Shown: positions 1 to 9,347, counted from the stretch's first letter. The stretch: 64,000 bases of DNA from B25-G16 sp964549945 (GCA_964549945.1 CAZJXD010000001.1:1-64000); one strand, 5' to 3'. The notes: generated by a model from the sequence alone, not told the origin. Program-made: numbers and translations.

Positions 1-1004
1 ATGAGGAGCTGGTTGCTCACGGTCAGCCACTGGTAGTCGGGTTTGAGCCTTCGCAGCCTGCCATCATCGGGCGGCTTTGAGGGGGAGGTATTCTGGTAGG
101 CGACATGGAGGATGCCAACCCCGCAGTTGTCGGTAAATTCCACCAGAAACCGCTTCACAAAGGTGTTGAGCTCGATGCGGTTCTCCTCGGCGAGCCTTGA
201 GATTTCCTCGAGGGGCAGGCGCATGAGCACGAACTTGCTCACCCCGCGTTCGCTGATCCGGGTGAGGGAGCGGCTCTCCGAGCTGGCAACATAGATGGTG
301 GAGATGAACTCCATCTTTTTCAGAAACTGGGCTGCTACCACTGCGGCGGTACGGCGGCCTCCCACCGTGTAGTGAAATCCGTAGTTCTCAAAGAGCTTCC
401 TGTGGAGATCCTGGGCGTACTTCTCACCGTTCTCATAGAGCTCCTTTGAGATATAGCGGAGCTGCTGGGCCATCTCCTCGGTTGCGTCGTCAATGGGCCA
501 GTCAATTTTCACGTGGAAGTGTGTCAACGCGTACCGGTTTTTTCTCTTGATCGATGGATCTCTCTGGATCAAGAGGGAATAGTCGACCTCCAAGAGATCC
601 AGGACCAGTTGCTCAAAGCCGACATTATCGAAGTATCGCAGATTCTTGGTGTAACTCTTGTGGAGCTGAACGCGTGCCAGCTCGGTGATGGCCTCCTTGG
701 TGACCTTGTTCGTGTCGAAGAAGCGGACATACTTCTTGTAGGCGCGGGGGATGGTTCCCTCGCAAAATAGCACGAGAAACCGGTTATGGAGGGGATTCTC
801 CTTATAGGCCATACGAGCCCGCGGCTTAAGCTCCCGCTTGGTTACGAAGGGATAGGCTTTTCCGGCTCGAGTGAAGTTCTCGTATGAGTCGATGAGCGCA
901 TTTTTGACCAGATACACGTCTATCTGGTCTCGCAGCAGTTCATAGATCGATCGGCGGACCCGATCCTGCAAGCTCAGCTGGTGTCGGTAGGGCCACGTAG
1001 GCAT
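1..1004 (-). CDS. unknown protein, C-terminus cut by window edge
   Basis: An open frame of 334 codons runs from an ATG at 1004 to the left edge without a stop. The ATG follows a good ribosome-binding site (GGAGGGTGAG, about 5 nt upstream). The product starts MPTWPYRHQL, is soluble-looking, rich in Arg, Lys and Tyr, with no signal peptide or membrane segment. I do not recognise a family: I see no Walker, HTH or nuclease motif. The segment around residues 250-275 (RGVSKFVLMRLPLEEI) is the most regular. It lies next to a nucleotidyltransferase pair on the same strand, so the left end may be accessory DNA. Real coding is likely because the frame is long, starts well and has ordinary codon use. 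Confidence 0.75.
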   Translation of the reverse strand, partial: MPTWPYRHQLSLQDRVRRSIYELLRDQIDVYLVKNALIDSYENFTRAGKAYPFVTKRELKPRARMAYKENPLHNRFLVLFCEGTIPRAYKKYVRFFDTNKVTKEAITELARVQLHKSYTKNLRYFDNVGFEQLVLDLLEVDYSLLIQRDPSIKRKNRYALTHFHVKIDWPIDDATEEMAQQLRYISKELYENGEKYAQDLHRKLFENYGFHYTVGGRRTAAVVAAQFLKKMEFISTIYVASSESRSLTRISERGVSKFVLMRLPLEEISRLAEENRIELNTFVKRFLVEFTDNCGVGILHVAYQNTSPSKPPDDGRLRRLKPDYQWLTVSNQLL

Positions 1005-1141
1005 AATGCTCACCCTCCATGATATGAGCCCTCCGGAGAGGGTTTCTAGGATGAGGTATTATAGAATGATACGAATAGGATTCAAGAGAAAATATAGGCA
1101 TTTACTCACAAACGGGGCTTTCGCCCAATCGAAATATGGGG

Positions 1142-1642
1142 TCACGCTTTGGACTTACGCTTTTCCTCTAGGGTGCGTTCCAGGATTTGCATTATGGCTC
1201 TATCCTTATCATTGGCCGTCTCTTTCTTAACCTCGATCAAGGTTTCAAGCTCCAGAATGCGCACTCGTAGATCACTTACCTCTATCTCAACGGTGTGCTG
1301 AATCAGATCTTCGTAGCGAAGCCCTATTCCAATCGTTCCAAGGAGATCAAGCGGGCCGAGATTGGTGGTAAGAAGGTGATGTCCCGGTGAAGAAAGATGG
1401 GATACCTGTGGCGTTAATCGCTGATCTTCACGGCCTCTATAGAAGGCATCTAAATCTTTGAGTGCCGATAAAAGGCGTTCGAGGTTTTCAGGAGAGCGGG
1501 AGTGAACGATATCGAGGTCGAAGGTGGTTATGGGCGCCCCGTGAATAACCGCACAAACACCGCCGACCACAATAAAATCCACTTTATCTGTGAGGAGAAC
1601 CCTCAGGATTTCCAGAAAATCAGGTGCTTGGTTTGTCACCAC
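1142..1642 (-). CDS. MNT/AbiEii-like nucleotidyltransferase
   Basis: A 166-residue protein of the nucleotidyltransferase fold. Near the N-terminus it has a VVGG motif followed about 15 residues later by FDLDIV, the usual GG...DxD metal-binding layout of minimal nucleotidyltransferases (DUF6036-like). The C-terminal half is an acidic/basic helix (EVKKETANDKDRAI) common in this family. The start is GTG, with GAGG about 6 nt upstream. The gene overlaps the 3' end of its small upstream partner by 23 nt, so translation is probably coupled. Related pairs are often toxin-antitoxin or house-cleaning modules; that function is inferred from family resemblance only. Confidence 0.7.
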   Translation of the reverse strand: MVTNQAPDFLEILRVLLTDKVDFIVVGGVCAVIHGAPITTFDLDIVHSRSPENLERLLSALKDLDAFYRGREDQRLTPQVSHLSSPGHHLLTTNLGPLDLLGTIGIGLRYEDLIQHTVEIEVSDLRVRILELETLIEVKKETANDKDRAIMQILERTLEEKRKSKA

Positions 1643-1817
1643 GCAGCCTCATTATGGATAGAACATTTCGCTGCAATGTTTGCAAGCGTTCGGTGGGAGT
1701 CATAGAGAGCATCCATCGAATCAGGGTGAGGTCAACCCCGTCTTCGCTATGGGTAGAATTTTGTTTGAGCCAAGGGTCAATTCTTAATTCAGGCCTTTTA
1801 GGATATATTTTCCGCAT
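1620..1817 (-). CDS. small partner protein of the nucleotidyltransferase
   Basis: A 65-residue protein upstream of and overlapping the nucleotidyltransferase. Its C-terminal part (RWMLSMTPTERLQTLQ) resembles the short helical proteins that precede DUF6036-type nucleotidyltransferases, which share a W-L-S-x-T-P-x-E-R-L pattern. No DNA-binding motif is visible. The arrangement, small protein first and then the enzyme, fits a cognate antitoxin or partner, but I cannot show activity. The start is ATG at 1817; a weak TATAAG-like box lies about 30-40 nt upstream. Confidence 0.6.
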   Translation of the reverse strand: MRKIYPKRPELRIDPWLKQNSTHSEDGVDLTLIRWMLSMTPTERLQTLQRNVLSIMRLRGDKPST

Positions 1818-1916
1818 AAAACGATCTTATATGAAGTTCGCCCTAATCACAATATATTCTTATTGGAACCAGTTGGTTTTCATGGGGTGTCATTGCTCCT
1901 CTTTTGCCGATCATCC

Positions 1917-1946
1917 TTGACAGAAACTGGCTCGATTCAGTAGCAT
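1917..1946 (+). promoter_or_regulatory. candidate sigma70 promoter for the RND efflux operon
   Basis: TTGACA at 1917-1922 and TAGCAT at 1941-1946 with an 18-nt spacer, about 45 nt upstream of the adaptor start. The -35 is perfect; the -10 matches four of six positions. Confidence 0.4.
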
Positions 1947-1992
1947 AGCCTATCCTGGCTACCGGGAATGTAATTCATATGTGGAGAGGTGG

Positions 1993-3150
1993 ATGATCAA
2001 AAGGCGGCCGGTTTTTGTGACAGTAGCGCTGGGGTGCATGCTCCTGGTGTGCGGGTGTGATTTCTTTAGCTCTGAAGAGGAGAACACCGTTTCCGCGAAA
2101 AAGGTAATGGTAAGATCGAAGCTGCCGGAGGTGAAGGTTGCCGCGGTGAAGAGGGCCGATATATCGTTGCCGATTTACTCCACGGGGTCCGTGTTTCCCG
2201 ATCATGAATCAAAGGTAGGGCCCAAGATCTCCGGCACGGTGGAGCGGGTTTTCGTGGAGGAAGGAGATCATGTGGAGGAGGGAGAGCTCCTTGCCCAGCT
2301 CGACCAGAAGGATCTTTTAATCACCGAGAGGCAGTGCCAGGCCGCGGTAAAGGTGGCTGAAACGCAGCTCAAGGAGGCGGAACTCAAGGTAGAGAACCTC
2401 AGGAAGGAAAAAAATCGGCTCGCGAACCTTCTGAATAAAAAGGTGGTGTCCCAGCAGAAATACGATGAGATCGACACGGCCCACTCCATGGCGGTGACGG
2501 GGCTCGAGGTGATCAGGGCCCAGATCCTGAGCACCAAGGAGAACCTGGCCATGGCCCGGCAGAAACTGAGGGACACCAGGATCCTCGCCCCCTTTCCAGG
2601 CCTGATCGTAAAGCGGTTTATCAACCAGGGGGAATACGTGAGCACCATGCCCCCCTCGCCCCTTTTCCTGCTCATGAATATCGAGGTGGTGAAGGCCGAA
2701 GTGGGGCTTCCCGAGATCCACCTTTCCCGCGTTGCCGTGGGAGACCCGGTGGATATCACGGTGGACGCCTATCCTCTAAACACCTTCAGGGGCACGGTGT
2801 CGAACATAAACCCGACCGTGGATCCTTTGAGCAGGTCGTTCACGCTCAAGGTTCGGATCCCGAACAAGGATCAGAGGCTAAAGCCGGGGATGTTCGCGAG
2901 GGCCACGATATATCCCGAGATACACGAAAATGCCATAGTGGTGCCGTTCAAATCGGTGGTAACCTCTGGGGGGAATGCCCATGTGTATGTGCTTGAGGGC
3001 GACAGGGTGAAGATGCGCAAGGTTACCACCGGCATTACCGATGAGGAGCAGATCGAGGTGATCGAGGGCCTGGCGGAGGGCGAGGTGGTTGCCGTTGATG
3101 GGCACTTCGGGATGCCGGACAACACAAGGGTAAGGGTACTGAAGGAATAA
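1993..3150 (+). CDS. RND efflux periplasmic adaptor (membrane fusion) lipoprotein
   Basis: Membrane-fusion protein of the AcrA/MexA (HlyD) family, which links an inner-membrane RND pump to an outer-membrane channel. The N-terminus has a basic start, a hydrophobic stretch and a lipobox-like LVCGC, so it is probably a lipoprotein. The biotinyl-lipoyl half-motif GTVERVFVEEGDHVEEGE is followed by a long Lys/Glu-rich coiled coil (roughly residues 100-190) and a beta-barrel with LAPFPGLI. A GTG at 1981 is an alternative start, but GGAGAGG sits just ahead of the ATG at 1993. The pump gene begins directly after the stop, so the two are an operon. Exported substrate is unknown; no TolC-like gene is in the window. 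Confidence 0.92.
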   Translation: MIKRRPVFVTVALGCMLLVCGCDFFSSEEENTVSAKKVMVRSKLPEVKVAAVKRADISLPIYSTGSVFPDHESKVGPKISGTVERVFVEEGDHVEEGELLAQLDQKDLLITERQCQAAVKVAETQLKEAELKVENLRKEKNRLANLLNKKVVSQQKYDEIDTAHSMAVTGLEVIRAQILSTKENLAMARQKLRDTRILAPFPGLIVKRFINQGEYVSTMPPSPLFLLMNIEVVKAEVGLPEIHLSRVAVGDPVDITVDAYPLNTFRGTVSNINPTVDPLSRSFTLKVRIPNKDQRLKPGMFARATIYPEIHENAIVVPFKSVVTSGGNAHVYVLEGDRVKMRKVTTGITDEEQIEVIEGLAEGEVVAVDGHFGMPDNTRVRVLKE

Positions 3151-6100
3151 ATGGATATACCCGGGTTTTCAGTCAATCGAAAGATCACCGTGCTCATGCT
3201 CACGCTCATCGTGTGCCTGTTCGGCGTCATCTCCTTTTTCCGGGTGGGCATCGATATGATGCCCGACCTGGAGTACCCCTTCGTGTCGGTGGTGACCACC
3301 TACGAGGGGGAGGCCTCAGAGGATATAGAGAACCTGATCACCAAGCCCATAGAGGAGGCGGTGAGCACCACGAAGCGGGTAAAGACGGTGAGGTCCATAT
3401 CCAAGGAGGGCGTATCGGTGGTGATGGTGGAGTTCGAGTGGGGGACCCTGCTGGACTTCGCCGCACAGGACGTGCGGGACAAGCTCTCCTGGATCGCCGA
3501 CTTTCTGCCCGAGGATTCGGATAGCCCCATGGTGGTGAAGTTCAACATGTCCGATTCCCCGATCCTGTTCTACGGCGTCACGGGCATGGAGGATACCATC
3601 AGGCTCCGCAAGTATCTCAACGACAATGTGAAGCCCAGGATCGAGAGGCTGGACGGGGTAGCGAGCTGCTGGGTGGCAGGGGGATTGGAGCGGGAGATCA
3701 ACGTGTTCGTGGACAGGGACAGGCTCAGGGCCTACAACCTTTCGCTGGACGAGGTGATAGGGACCCTGAGGACGGAAAACCTCAATATCTCGGCTGGCCA
3801 CGTCACCAGGGGATACACCGAGTACCTGGTGAGGACCATGGGAGAGTACAAGTCGCTCGAGCCCATCGCCAATACCATCGTGGGCATGCACAACGGCACG
3901 CCCATCTACATCAAGGATATCGCCGAGGTCAAGGACACCCACAAGGAGGTACGGAGCTATTCCAGGACCAACAGGAAGGACTCCCTGGTGATGATGATCC
4001 TCAAGCAGTCGGGCGCGAACACCGTGACGGTGATCGACCGGGTGAAGAAGGCCCTCAGCGAGATGAGGGCGGAGATCCCCCAGGGTGTGGAGTTTCACGC
4101 GGTCATGGATTTCTCCCGGATCATCAAAAAGGTGGTCAAGCGGACCACCTTCAACGCCGTGGAGGGGGCGATCCTCGCGGTGATGGTGATCCTGCTCTTC
4201 CTGGGCAACTGGCGGCCCACGCTGATCATCTCCCTGGCCATTCCGCTCTCGGTGATCACCACCTTTATGGGCATCTACGGCATGGGCTACACCTTTAATA
4301 TCATGACCCTCGGGGGCCTCGCCCTTGGCATCGGCATGCTCGTGGATAACGCGGTGGTGGTGATAGAGAATACCTTCAGGCATCTTGAAGAGCTGAAGGA
4401 GGACAGGCGTGAGGCAGCGAAGTCGGGCGCCACCGAGGTGGGGATGGCGATCACCGCCTCGACGCTCACCACCATGGCGGTGTTCTTGCCCATGGTGCTG
4501 ACCTCGGGGATTGCAGGCAAGCTCTCACGCCCCCTGGCGGTCACCGTGTGCCTGGCGCTTTTGGCCTCGCTGTTTGTGTCGATCACCATCGTTCCCATGA
4601 TCGCCTCCAATATCCTCGGAGAAAAAAGGAGGGATGAGGCGGGAAAGGGCCCGGCAAGGATCAGGTTCGAGCCCGTCCGAAGGACGTACCGGAGGATGCT
4701 CACGTGGGCCCTGGGGCACAGGGTAATCGTGCTCGCGGCAACGGTGGCCCTCTTTTCAGGGAGCATCTACATGGTTCCCCGGATGGGGCTTGAGTTCATG
4801 CCGAAACAGGATATACCGGTGCTCTCCATGATGGCCAAGATGCCCGTGGGCACGAACCTGGATGAGACGAACAGGGTGATCGCGCAGGTTGAGGATACCA
4901 TCGTCAACCAGCCCGAAACGGAGCATGTTGCGCTGGTCATCGGCCTTTCCGAGACGAGCAAGATGGACCTCGCCTGGGGCATGGGAACTGCGGATGTGAA
5001 TGAGGCTCAGGTCTTCGCGAGGCTCATGGACAATGAAAAGAGGGCCAGATTGTCCGATGAGATCACCGAGGCGGTTCGAAGCGATCTTCCCAGGGTGAAG
5101 GAGGCGGAGTTCACCTTTATCGATCTGGGCGAGATGATGATGGGCGGGGGCAACGAGTCGCCCGTGGAGGTGAAGGTCTTCGGCAAGGACCTGCCGGTGT
5201 TAAGGGAGGTGGGCGAGTCCATTGCTCAGGGGTGCAGGGCCATCCCCGGGCTCAAGGACGTTGAGCTGAGCCTGAAGGCCACCAAGCCCGAGATCCGGAT
5301 AGAGGTGGACAGGGAAAAGGCGGCCAGACTGGGGCTCACGGTTGGCACCGTGGGAAGGGCGGCGAAGGAGGCATTGCTCGGGATCGTGGCGGGCAAGTAT
5401 CGCATCGGCGGCGACGAGTACGACATGAGGGTGCGGTTTCAGGATTTCGACCGCAACTCCGTGACCGATATCAAGAACATCAATATCCCCTCGCCCCTTG
5501 GCCCTCAGATCCCCCTCTACCAGATCGCCAGCATTGGATACGGGAAGGGGCCGGTTGAGATCACCAGGGAGAACCAGGAGAGAAAGGTCACGGTAAAGGG
5601 AAACACCTTCGGCAGGGATATGGGAAGCATCGTCCGGGATATCCAGGAAAAGGTGGCGCGGATACGAATTCCCGAAGGGTACTTCGTGAAGTTCGGGGGC
5701 CGATATCAGGACATGCAGGAGGCCTTCTCATCGCTCGCATGGGCGCTGGTGATCGCGATCCTCCTGGTCTACATGATCATGGCGGCCCAGTTCGAGTCGC
5801 TGCTCACCCCCTTTGTGATCATGTTTACCGTGCCCCTGGCATTTATAGGCGTGGTCTTCGGGCTGCTCGCCTTCGGAAAGACGCTATCGGTACCCTCCGT
5901 GATGGGCATCTTGATCCTCACCGGCATCGTGGTGAACAATGCGATCGTGATGATCGACTACATAAACAGGCTGCGGAAGAGGGGGATCGCCTTTGCGGAG
6001 GCCATTGTGGAGGGGGCGGCGGTGCGGCTCCGGCCGATTCTGATCACCGCCATTACCACCATACTGGGCATGCTGCCCATGGCCCTGAGCCAGTCCGAGG

Positions 6101-6246
6101 GGGCGGAGCTCAGATCGCCCATGGCGGTGGCCGTGGCCTCGGGGCTGCTTTTCTCCACCTTTCTCACCCTGTTCATTATCCCCATCGTGTACAGCATCGT
6201 GAACAGGGTCTCTTACAAGACCCCTATTCCCTCCCCACTTCCCTGA
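3151..6246 (+). CDS. RND efflux pump, AcrB/HAE1 family permease
   Basis: Inner-membrane proton-driven pump of 1031 residues, the usual family length. The N-terminal transmembrane segment is followed by two periplasmic porter regions and two blocks of five or six transmembrane helices (near residues 340-490 and 860-1020). TM4 carries GMLVDNAVVVIEN, whose Asp is the proton-relay residue of the family; the second repeat has GIVVNNAIVMIDY. The start codon directly follows the adaptor stop. The last 23 nt overlap the convergent zinc-ribbon gene, so there is no space for an ordinary terminator. Substrate cannot be predicted. Confidence 0.95.
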   Translation: MDIPGFSVNRKITVLMLTLIVCLFGVISFFRVGIDMMPDLEYPFVSVVTTYEGEASEDIENLITKPIEEAVSTTKRVKTVRSISKEGVSVVMVEFEWGTLLDFAAQDVRDKLSWIADFLPEDSDSPMVVKFNMSDSPILFYGVTGMEDTIRLRKYLNDNVKPRIERLDGVASCWVAGGLEREINVFVDRDRLRAYNLSLDEVIGTLRTENLNISAGHVTRGYTEYLVRTMGEYKSLEPIANTIVGMHNGTPIYIKDIAEVKDTHKEVRSYSRTNRKDSLVMMILKQSGANTVTVIDRVKKALSEMRAEIPQGVEFHAVMDFSRIIKKVVKRTTFNAVEGAILAVMVILLFLGNWRPTLIISLAIPLSVITTFMGIYGMGYTFNIMTLGGLALGIGMLVDNAVVVIENTFRHLEELKEDRREAAKSGATEVGMAITASTLTTMAVFLPMVLTSGIAGKLSRPLAVTVCLALLASLFVSITIVPMIASNILGEKRRDEAGKGPARIRFEPVRRTYRRMLTWALGHRVIVLAATVALFSGSIYMVPRMGLEFMPKQDIPVLSMMAKMPVGTNLDETNRVIAQVEDTIVNQPETEHVALVIGLSETSKMDLAWGMGTADVNEAQVFARLMDNEKRARLSDEITEAVRSDLPRVKEAEFTFIDLGEMMMGGGNESPVEVKVFGKDLPVLREVGESIAQGCRAIPGLKDVELSLKATKPEIRIEVDREKAARLGLTVGTVGRAAKEALLGIVAGKYRIGGDEYDMRVRFQDFDRNSVTDIKNINIPSPLGPQIPLYQIASIGYGKGPVEITRENQERKVTVKGNTFGRDMGSIVRDIQEKVARIRIPEGYFVKFGGRYQDMQEAFSSLAWALVIAILLVYMIMAAQFESLLTPFVIMFTVPLAFIGVVFGLLAFGKTLSVPSVMGILILTGIVVNNAIVMIDYINRLRKRGIAFAEAIVEGAAVRLRPILITAITTILGMLPMALSQSEGAELRSPMAVAVASGLLFSTFLTLFIIPIVYSIVNRVSYKTPIPSPLP

Positions 6247-6883
6247 GCGTGTCCATGTAGACCTTGTAGAACTTCTCGTTCTCGGAGGTGCCCTTCTTCA
6301 GTATCAACCGCATGTTAGGGAGGTCCTCGGGGTTTACCACCAGGTTTGCGCTCATGGCAAAGGCCATCATGTTGTCCATGGTCTTGAACCTGTTGCTTAA
6401 GAGCGTCAGGAATATCTTTCTCCTCACGCTCATGGAAAGGTGGTTGAGGTAGTTGGTTATGGGGTTGCCGTCGAGGCCCCTTCCGTCGAAGCCATCGGCG
6501 AGTATGACCATGTCAAAGGGATGGAGGCGTATCTTCGACATCGCCTCTTGCAGGGTCAGGGGTTGAATGACCTTGTAGCCGAGCTCCTCTAAGGCAGGGG
6601 TTATCTCGGAGAGGCGCAGGTCATCCGTGTCCAACACGAGCGCCAGCTTCACCCCTTCCTCGAAGAACTCCAGGGGGCTGGTGTCGTCCTCGTACTCGGA
6701 AAGGAATTCCTCCTCGGCCTCCTCCTCTTTTCTTGACGAAGCTGGCTTCAAGCCCATCTCCCTCGTGTCCACCTTTATCTTGCCCTTACATTTGGGGCAC
6801 GTGATGTTTACCACCTGGTTTGGCGGTAGCTTCTCATCGGGTACGTTTAAGGTGGTGCCACATGAGCTACAGGTAATATCCAT
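6224..6883 (-). CDS. MJ0042-type zinc-ribbon protein with receiver-like C-terminal domain
   Basis: A 219-residue protein. Residues 1-40 form a zinc ribbon (CSSC...CPKC, MJ0042/zinc_ribbon type), then comes an acidic linker rich in Glu. Residues 80-200 look like a response-regulator receiver fold (LALVLDTDD at the start, then FDMVILADGF at the position of the phospho-acceptor strand), but the acceptor Asp context is not canonical, so it may be a pseudo-receiver. It lies 39 nt downstream of the PilU-like ATPase on the same strand, which suggests a role with the pilus ATPases. It overlaps the end of the RND pump gene convergently. Confidence 0.75.
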   Translation of the reverse strand: MDITCSSCGTTLNVPDEKLPPNQVVNITCPKCKGKIKVDTREMGLKPASSRKEEEAEEEFLSEYEDDTSPLEFFEEGVKLALVLDTDDLRLSEITPALEELGYKVIQPLTLQEAMSKIRLHPFDMVILADGFDGRGLDGNPITNYLNHLSMSVRRKIFLTLLSNRFKTMDNMMAFAMSANLVVNPEDLPNMRLILKKGTSENEKFYKVYMDTLREVGRE

Positions 6884-6922
6884 AAACTATTCCCCCTTGT
6901 CCGAAAGGCGTTGAAGGCGCGA

Positions 6923-8098
6923 TTAGCGTTTTAACTCGTCTGCTCCGTAAGCCCTATCGATCTCAAGGCCCTCTATGGTGGTGGTCTTCTCACCCCTCTC
7001 AGACTTGATCCCGCCGATTGCCCTTCCCATGGCCGACCTGTGTGAGGCATAGGCCATGGCCGTTTCCTCGGTGATAAGGCCGTTCTTGAAATGCTCGGCG
7101 ATACACTGATCAAAGGTCATCATGTGAAAGGCCTGGCTTCTCTCCATCACCTCGTAGAAGGTCTTCTCCTCGCTCTCGCCGTGGAGTATCATATCCTGGA
7201 CAAGCAGGTTCGAGCCCAATATCTCAAAGGCGGCTACCCGACCGCCTCCGACCTTGGGCATGAGCCTTTGGCACACGATCCACCGCAGCGTGTCGGCCAG
7301 CCGAATCCTCACCAACCCCTCCTCTTCCTGTTCAAACATGCCCAAGATACGATTGATAGTCTGGCCTGCGTCAACGGTGTGAAGGGTGCTCAGCACGAGG
7401 TGACCAGTCTCTGCTGCGGTGAGGCCTATCTCAACGGTTTCCCTGTCCCTCATCTCGCCCACTAGAATCACCTTTGGTGCCTGTCGCAGGGCGGCACGAA
7501 GCCCTGAGGCGAATGAATCGAAATCGGTGCCCATCTCCCGCTGGTTGAAGGTGCCTTTTTTCTGCGAATGAACGTACTCTACCGGATCCTCAAGGGTCAC
7601 CACATGGGCCGACCTTTTTTCGTTGATCTCGTTGAGGAATGCCGCCAGCGAGGTGCTCTTCCCGCTTCCCGTGGCACCTGTCACCAGGATTATCCCGTTC
7701 ATCTCCTCCGTCATCTTGTAGAAGGCCTGAGGGAGCTTCAGCTCTTCGACGGTGGGCACCCGTGTGGCCAACTGCCTCATCACCACGGAATAGTATCCCT
7801 TCTGTGAGAAGACGTTTACCCTGAATCGTGCCTTGCCGGCGAGTTGATAGGACAGGTCGCAGGAGCCCTCGGCGAGCAGCGTCTTGGTGAGCCTCCTGTC
7901 GCCGCCGATCAGGTTAAGGGCAAAAATCTCAGCCTGGAACGGGCTTAATCGATTGATGGGGGGATTCAGTTCCACGGTTTTCAGCTGGCCGGCGGATTCC
8001 ACCTGAAAGGGTTTATCCACGGTGATGTTCAGGTCGGAGACGTTGTCATGCGATTCCAGCATGGTCCCCAGAATATGGTCTATCTGGTGTCTTCTCAT
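6923..8098 (-). CDS. PilT/PilU-family twitching motility ATPase
   Basis: Secretion-type hexameric ATPase of 391 residues. It has Walker A GATGSGKST, the Asp-box region LEDPVEYVH, Walker B ILVGEMRD and the His box HLVLSTLHT. It is longer at the C-terminus than PilT and more divergent at the N-terminus, which fits an accessory retraction ATPase such as PilU. It lies downstream of pilT on the same strand (87-nt gap), with a zinc-ribbon gene after it. It would power disassembly of type IV pili at the cytoplasmic face. The PilU assignment rests on order and divergence, not on a unique motif. Confidence 0.88.
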   Translation of the reverse strand: MRRHQIDHILGTMLESHDNVSDLNITVDKPFQVESAGQLKTVELNPPINRLSPFQAEIFALNLIGGDRRLTKTLLAEGSCDLSYQLAGKARFRVNVFSQKGYYSVVMRQLATRVPTVEELKLPQAFYKMTEEMNGIILVTGATGSGKSTSLAAFLNEINEKRSAHVVTLEDPVEYVHSQKKGTFNQREMGTDFDSFASGLRAALRQAPKVILVGEMRDRETVEIGLTAAETGHLVLSTLHTVDAGQTINRILGMFEQEEEGLVRIRLADTLRWIVCQRLMPKVGGGRVAAFEILGSNLLVQDMILHGESEEKTFYEVMERSQAFHMMTFDQCIAEHFKNGLITEETAMAYASHRSAMGRAIGGIKSERGEKTTTIEGLEIDRAYGADELKR

Positions 8099-8185
8099 CG
8101 TAAAACCCCTTATACCTGTTTTTGCGTTCGTTGAGTTTATTGTATTAAAACCCTACGAACCAGACAAACACGACAAACGAAAAGC

Positions 8186-9268
8186 TTAGGCCTCGGTAAA
8201 GTCCTCGGGAGGCTTCTTGAGAAACGGCATAAACTTGGTCTTGTCGTTACACTTCGCGTATGCCTCCTCGGCGAATATCTTCTTCTTCTGGAGCAGATCC
8301 ATAATGGCATCATCCAGGGATTGCATCCCGTATTTCTTTCCGGTCTGTATGGATGAGGGGATCTGAAAGGTCTTTCTCTCCCTGATGAGGTTTCTCACCG
8401 CGGGGGTGGCGATCATGATCTCGAGCGCTGCGACGCGGCCCGCCAAATCCATCCTTTTAAAGAGGGTCTGGGATATCACTGCCCTGAGCCCGTCGGATAG
8501 GGTGCTTCTGACCTGCTCCTGTTGTTCGGTGGGGAAGACGTCTATGATCCGGTCCACCGTTTTGGCGGCGGAGGATGTATGCAGGGTGCTGAACACCAGG
8601 TGGCCCGTGGATGACGCTTCAATGGCGAGCTCGATGGTCTCCAGATCCCTCATCTCGCCCACCAGTATGATATCCGGGTCCTCCCGAAGCGCACCACGCA
8701 GCGCTGCGGAAAAGGATCGCGTGTGAATTCCCACCTCCCGGTGATTTATGAAGGCCTTCTGGCTCTGGTGGACGAACTCTATGGGATCCTCCACGGTGAT
8801 GATATGATCCTTTCTGGTCTTGTTGGCCTCATCGATTATGGCCGCGAGGGTGGTGGACTTCCCGCTTCCCGTGGGACCGGTGACCAGGACAAGTCCTCGA
8901 GGAAGGGTTGCGAGCTGTCGTATGACCGGTGGAAGCCCGAGATCTTGGCAGGTGAGGATTTTATCGGGTATTTCCCTGAATACCGCTGCCACGCCGTTTT
9001 TCTGCCTGAAGAAATTGGCCCTGTACCGGGCAAGCCCGGGTATCTCGTAGGCGAAGTCAACATCGCCCGTCTCCTCGAATACCTTGACCTTGTGCTCGGG
9101 GGCGATCTCGTAGAGCATTGCCTTGAGGGTATCGTCGTTCAGTATCTTGTACTTTACCCGTTCGAGTTCCCCCCGTATCCTCAAGATCGGTTGATTGCCG
9201 GCAGACAGGTGGAGATCAGATGCGCCCTGATCATTCATGAGCTTAAAAAACGCGTCGATTTGTGCCAT
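8186..9268 (-). CDS. pilT: PilT, type IV pilus retraction ATPase
   Basis: A 360-residue PilT. Walker A is GPTGSGKSTTL, then VEDPIEFVH, Walker B ILVGEMRDLETI, His box HLVFSTLHT, and near the C-terminus AVRNLIRE, close to the AIRNLIRE motif needed for PilT-driven retraction. The N-terminal GASDLHLSAG is also typical. It is the first gene of a minus-strand operon (pilT, PilU-like, zinc-ribbon) preceded by a plausible sigma70 promoter. The pilus platform gene pilC and the kinase pilS lie elsewhere in the window at 52-55 kb; no pilB is present. Confidence 0.95.
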   Translation of the reverse strand: MAQIDAFFKLMNDQGASDLHLSAGNQPILRIRGELERVKYKILNDDTLKAMLYEIAPEHKVKVFEETGDVDFAYEIPGLARYRANFFRQKNGVAAVFREIPDKILTCQDLGLPPVIRQLATLPRGLVLVTGPTGSGKSTTLAAIIDEANKTRKDHIITVEDPIEFVHQSQKAFINHREVGIHTRSFSAALRGALREDPDIILVGEMRDLETIELAIEASSTGHLVFSTLHTSSAAKTVDRIIDVFPTEQQEQVRSTLSDGLRAVISQTLFKRMDLAGRVAALEIMIATPAVRNLIRERKTFQIPSSIQTGKKYGMQSLDDAIMDLLQKKKIFAEEAYAKCNDKTKFMPFLKKPPEDFTEA

Positions 9269-9319
9269 AGCCTTCTCCCTTGATAGATCCCGTTTTTGGT
9301 AGACCTGATAAATCTTGTT

Positions 9320-9347
9320 TTTATATCATACACAATACTTTGTTCAA
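9320..9347 (-). promoter_or_regulatory. sigma70-like promoter for the pilT operon
   Basis: Read on the minus strand: TTGAAC (9347-9342), 16-nt spacer, TATAAA (9325-9320). It lies about 50 nt upstream of the pilT start and is divergent from the formate dehydrogenase promoter. Confidence 0.5.

Noticed and set aside
3316..4383. 355-residue open frame antisense to the RND pump
   Set aside because: His/Gly/Pro-rich shadow frame of a GC-rich gene; the opposite strand encodes a full RND permease.
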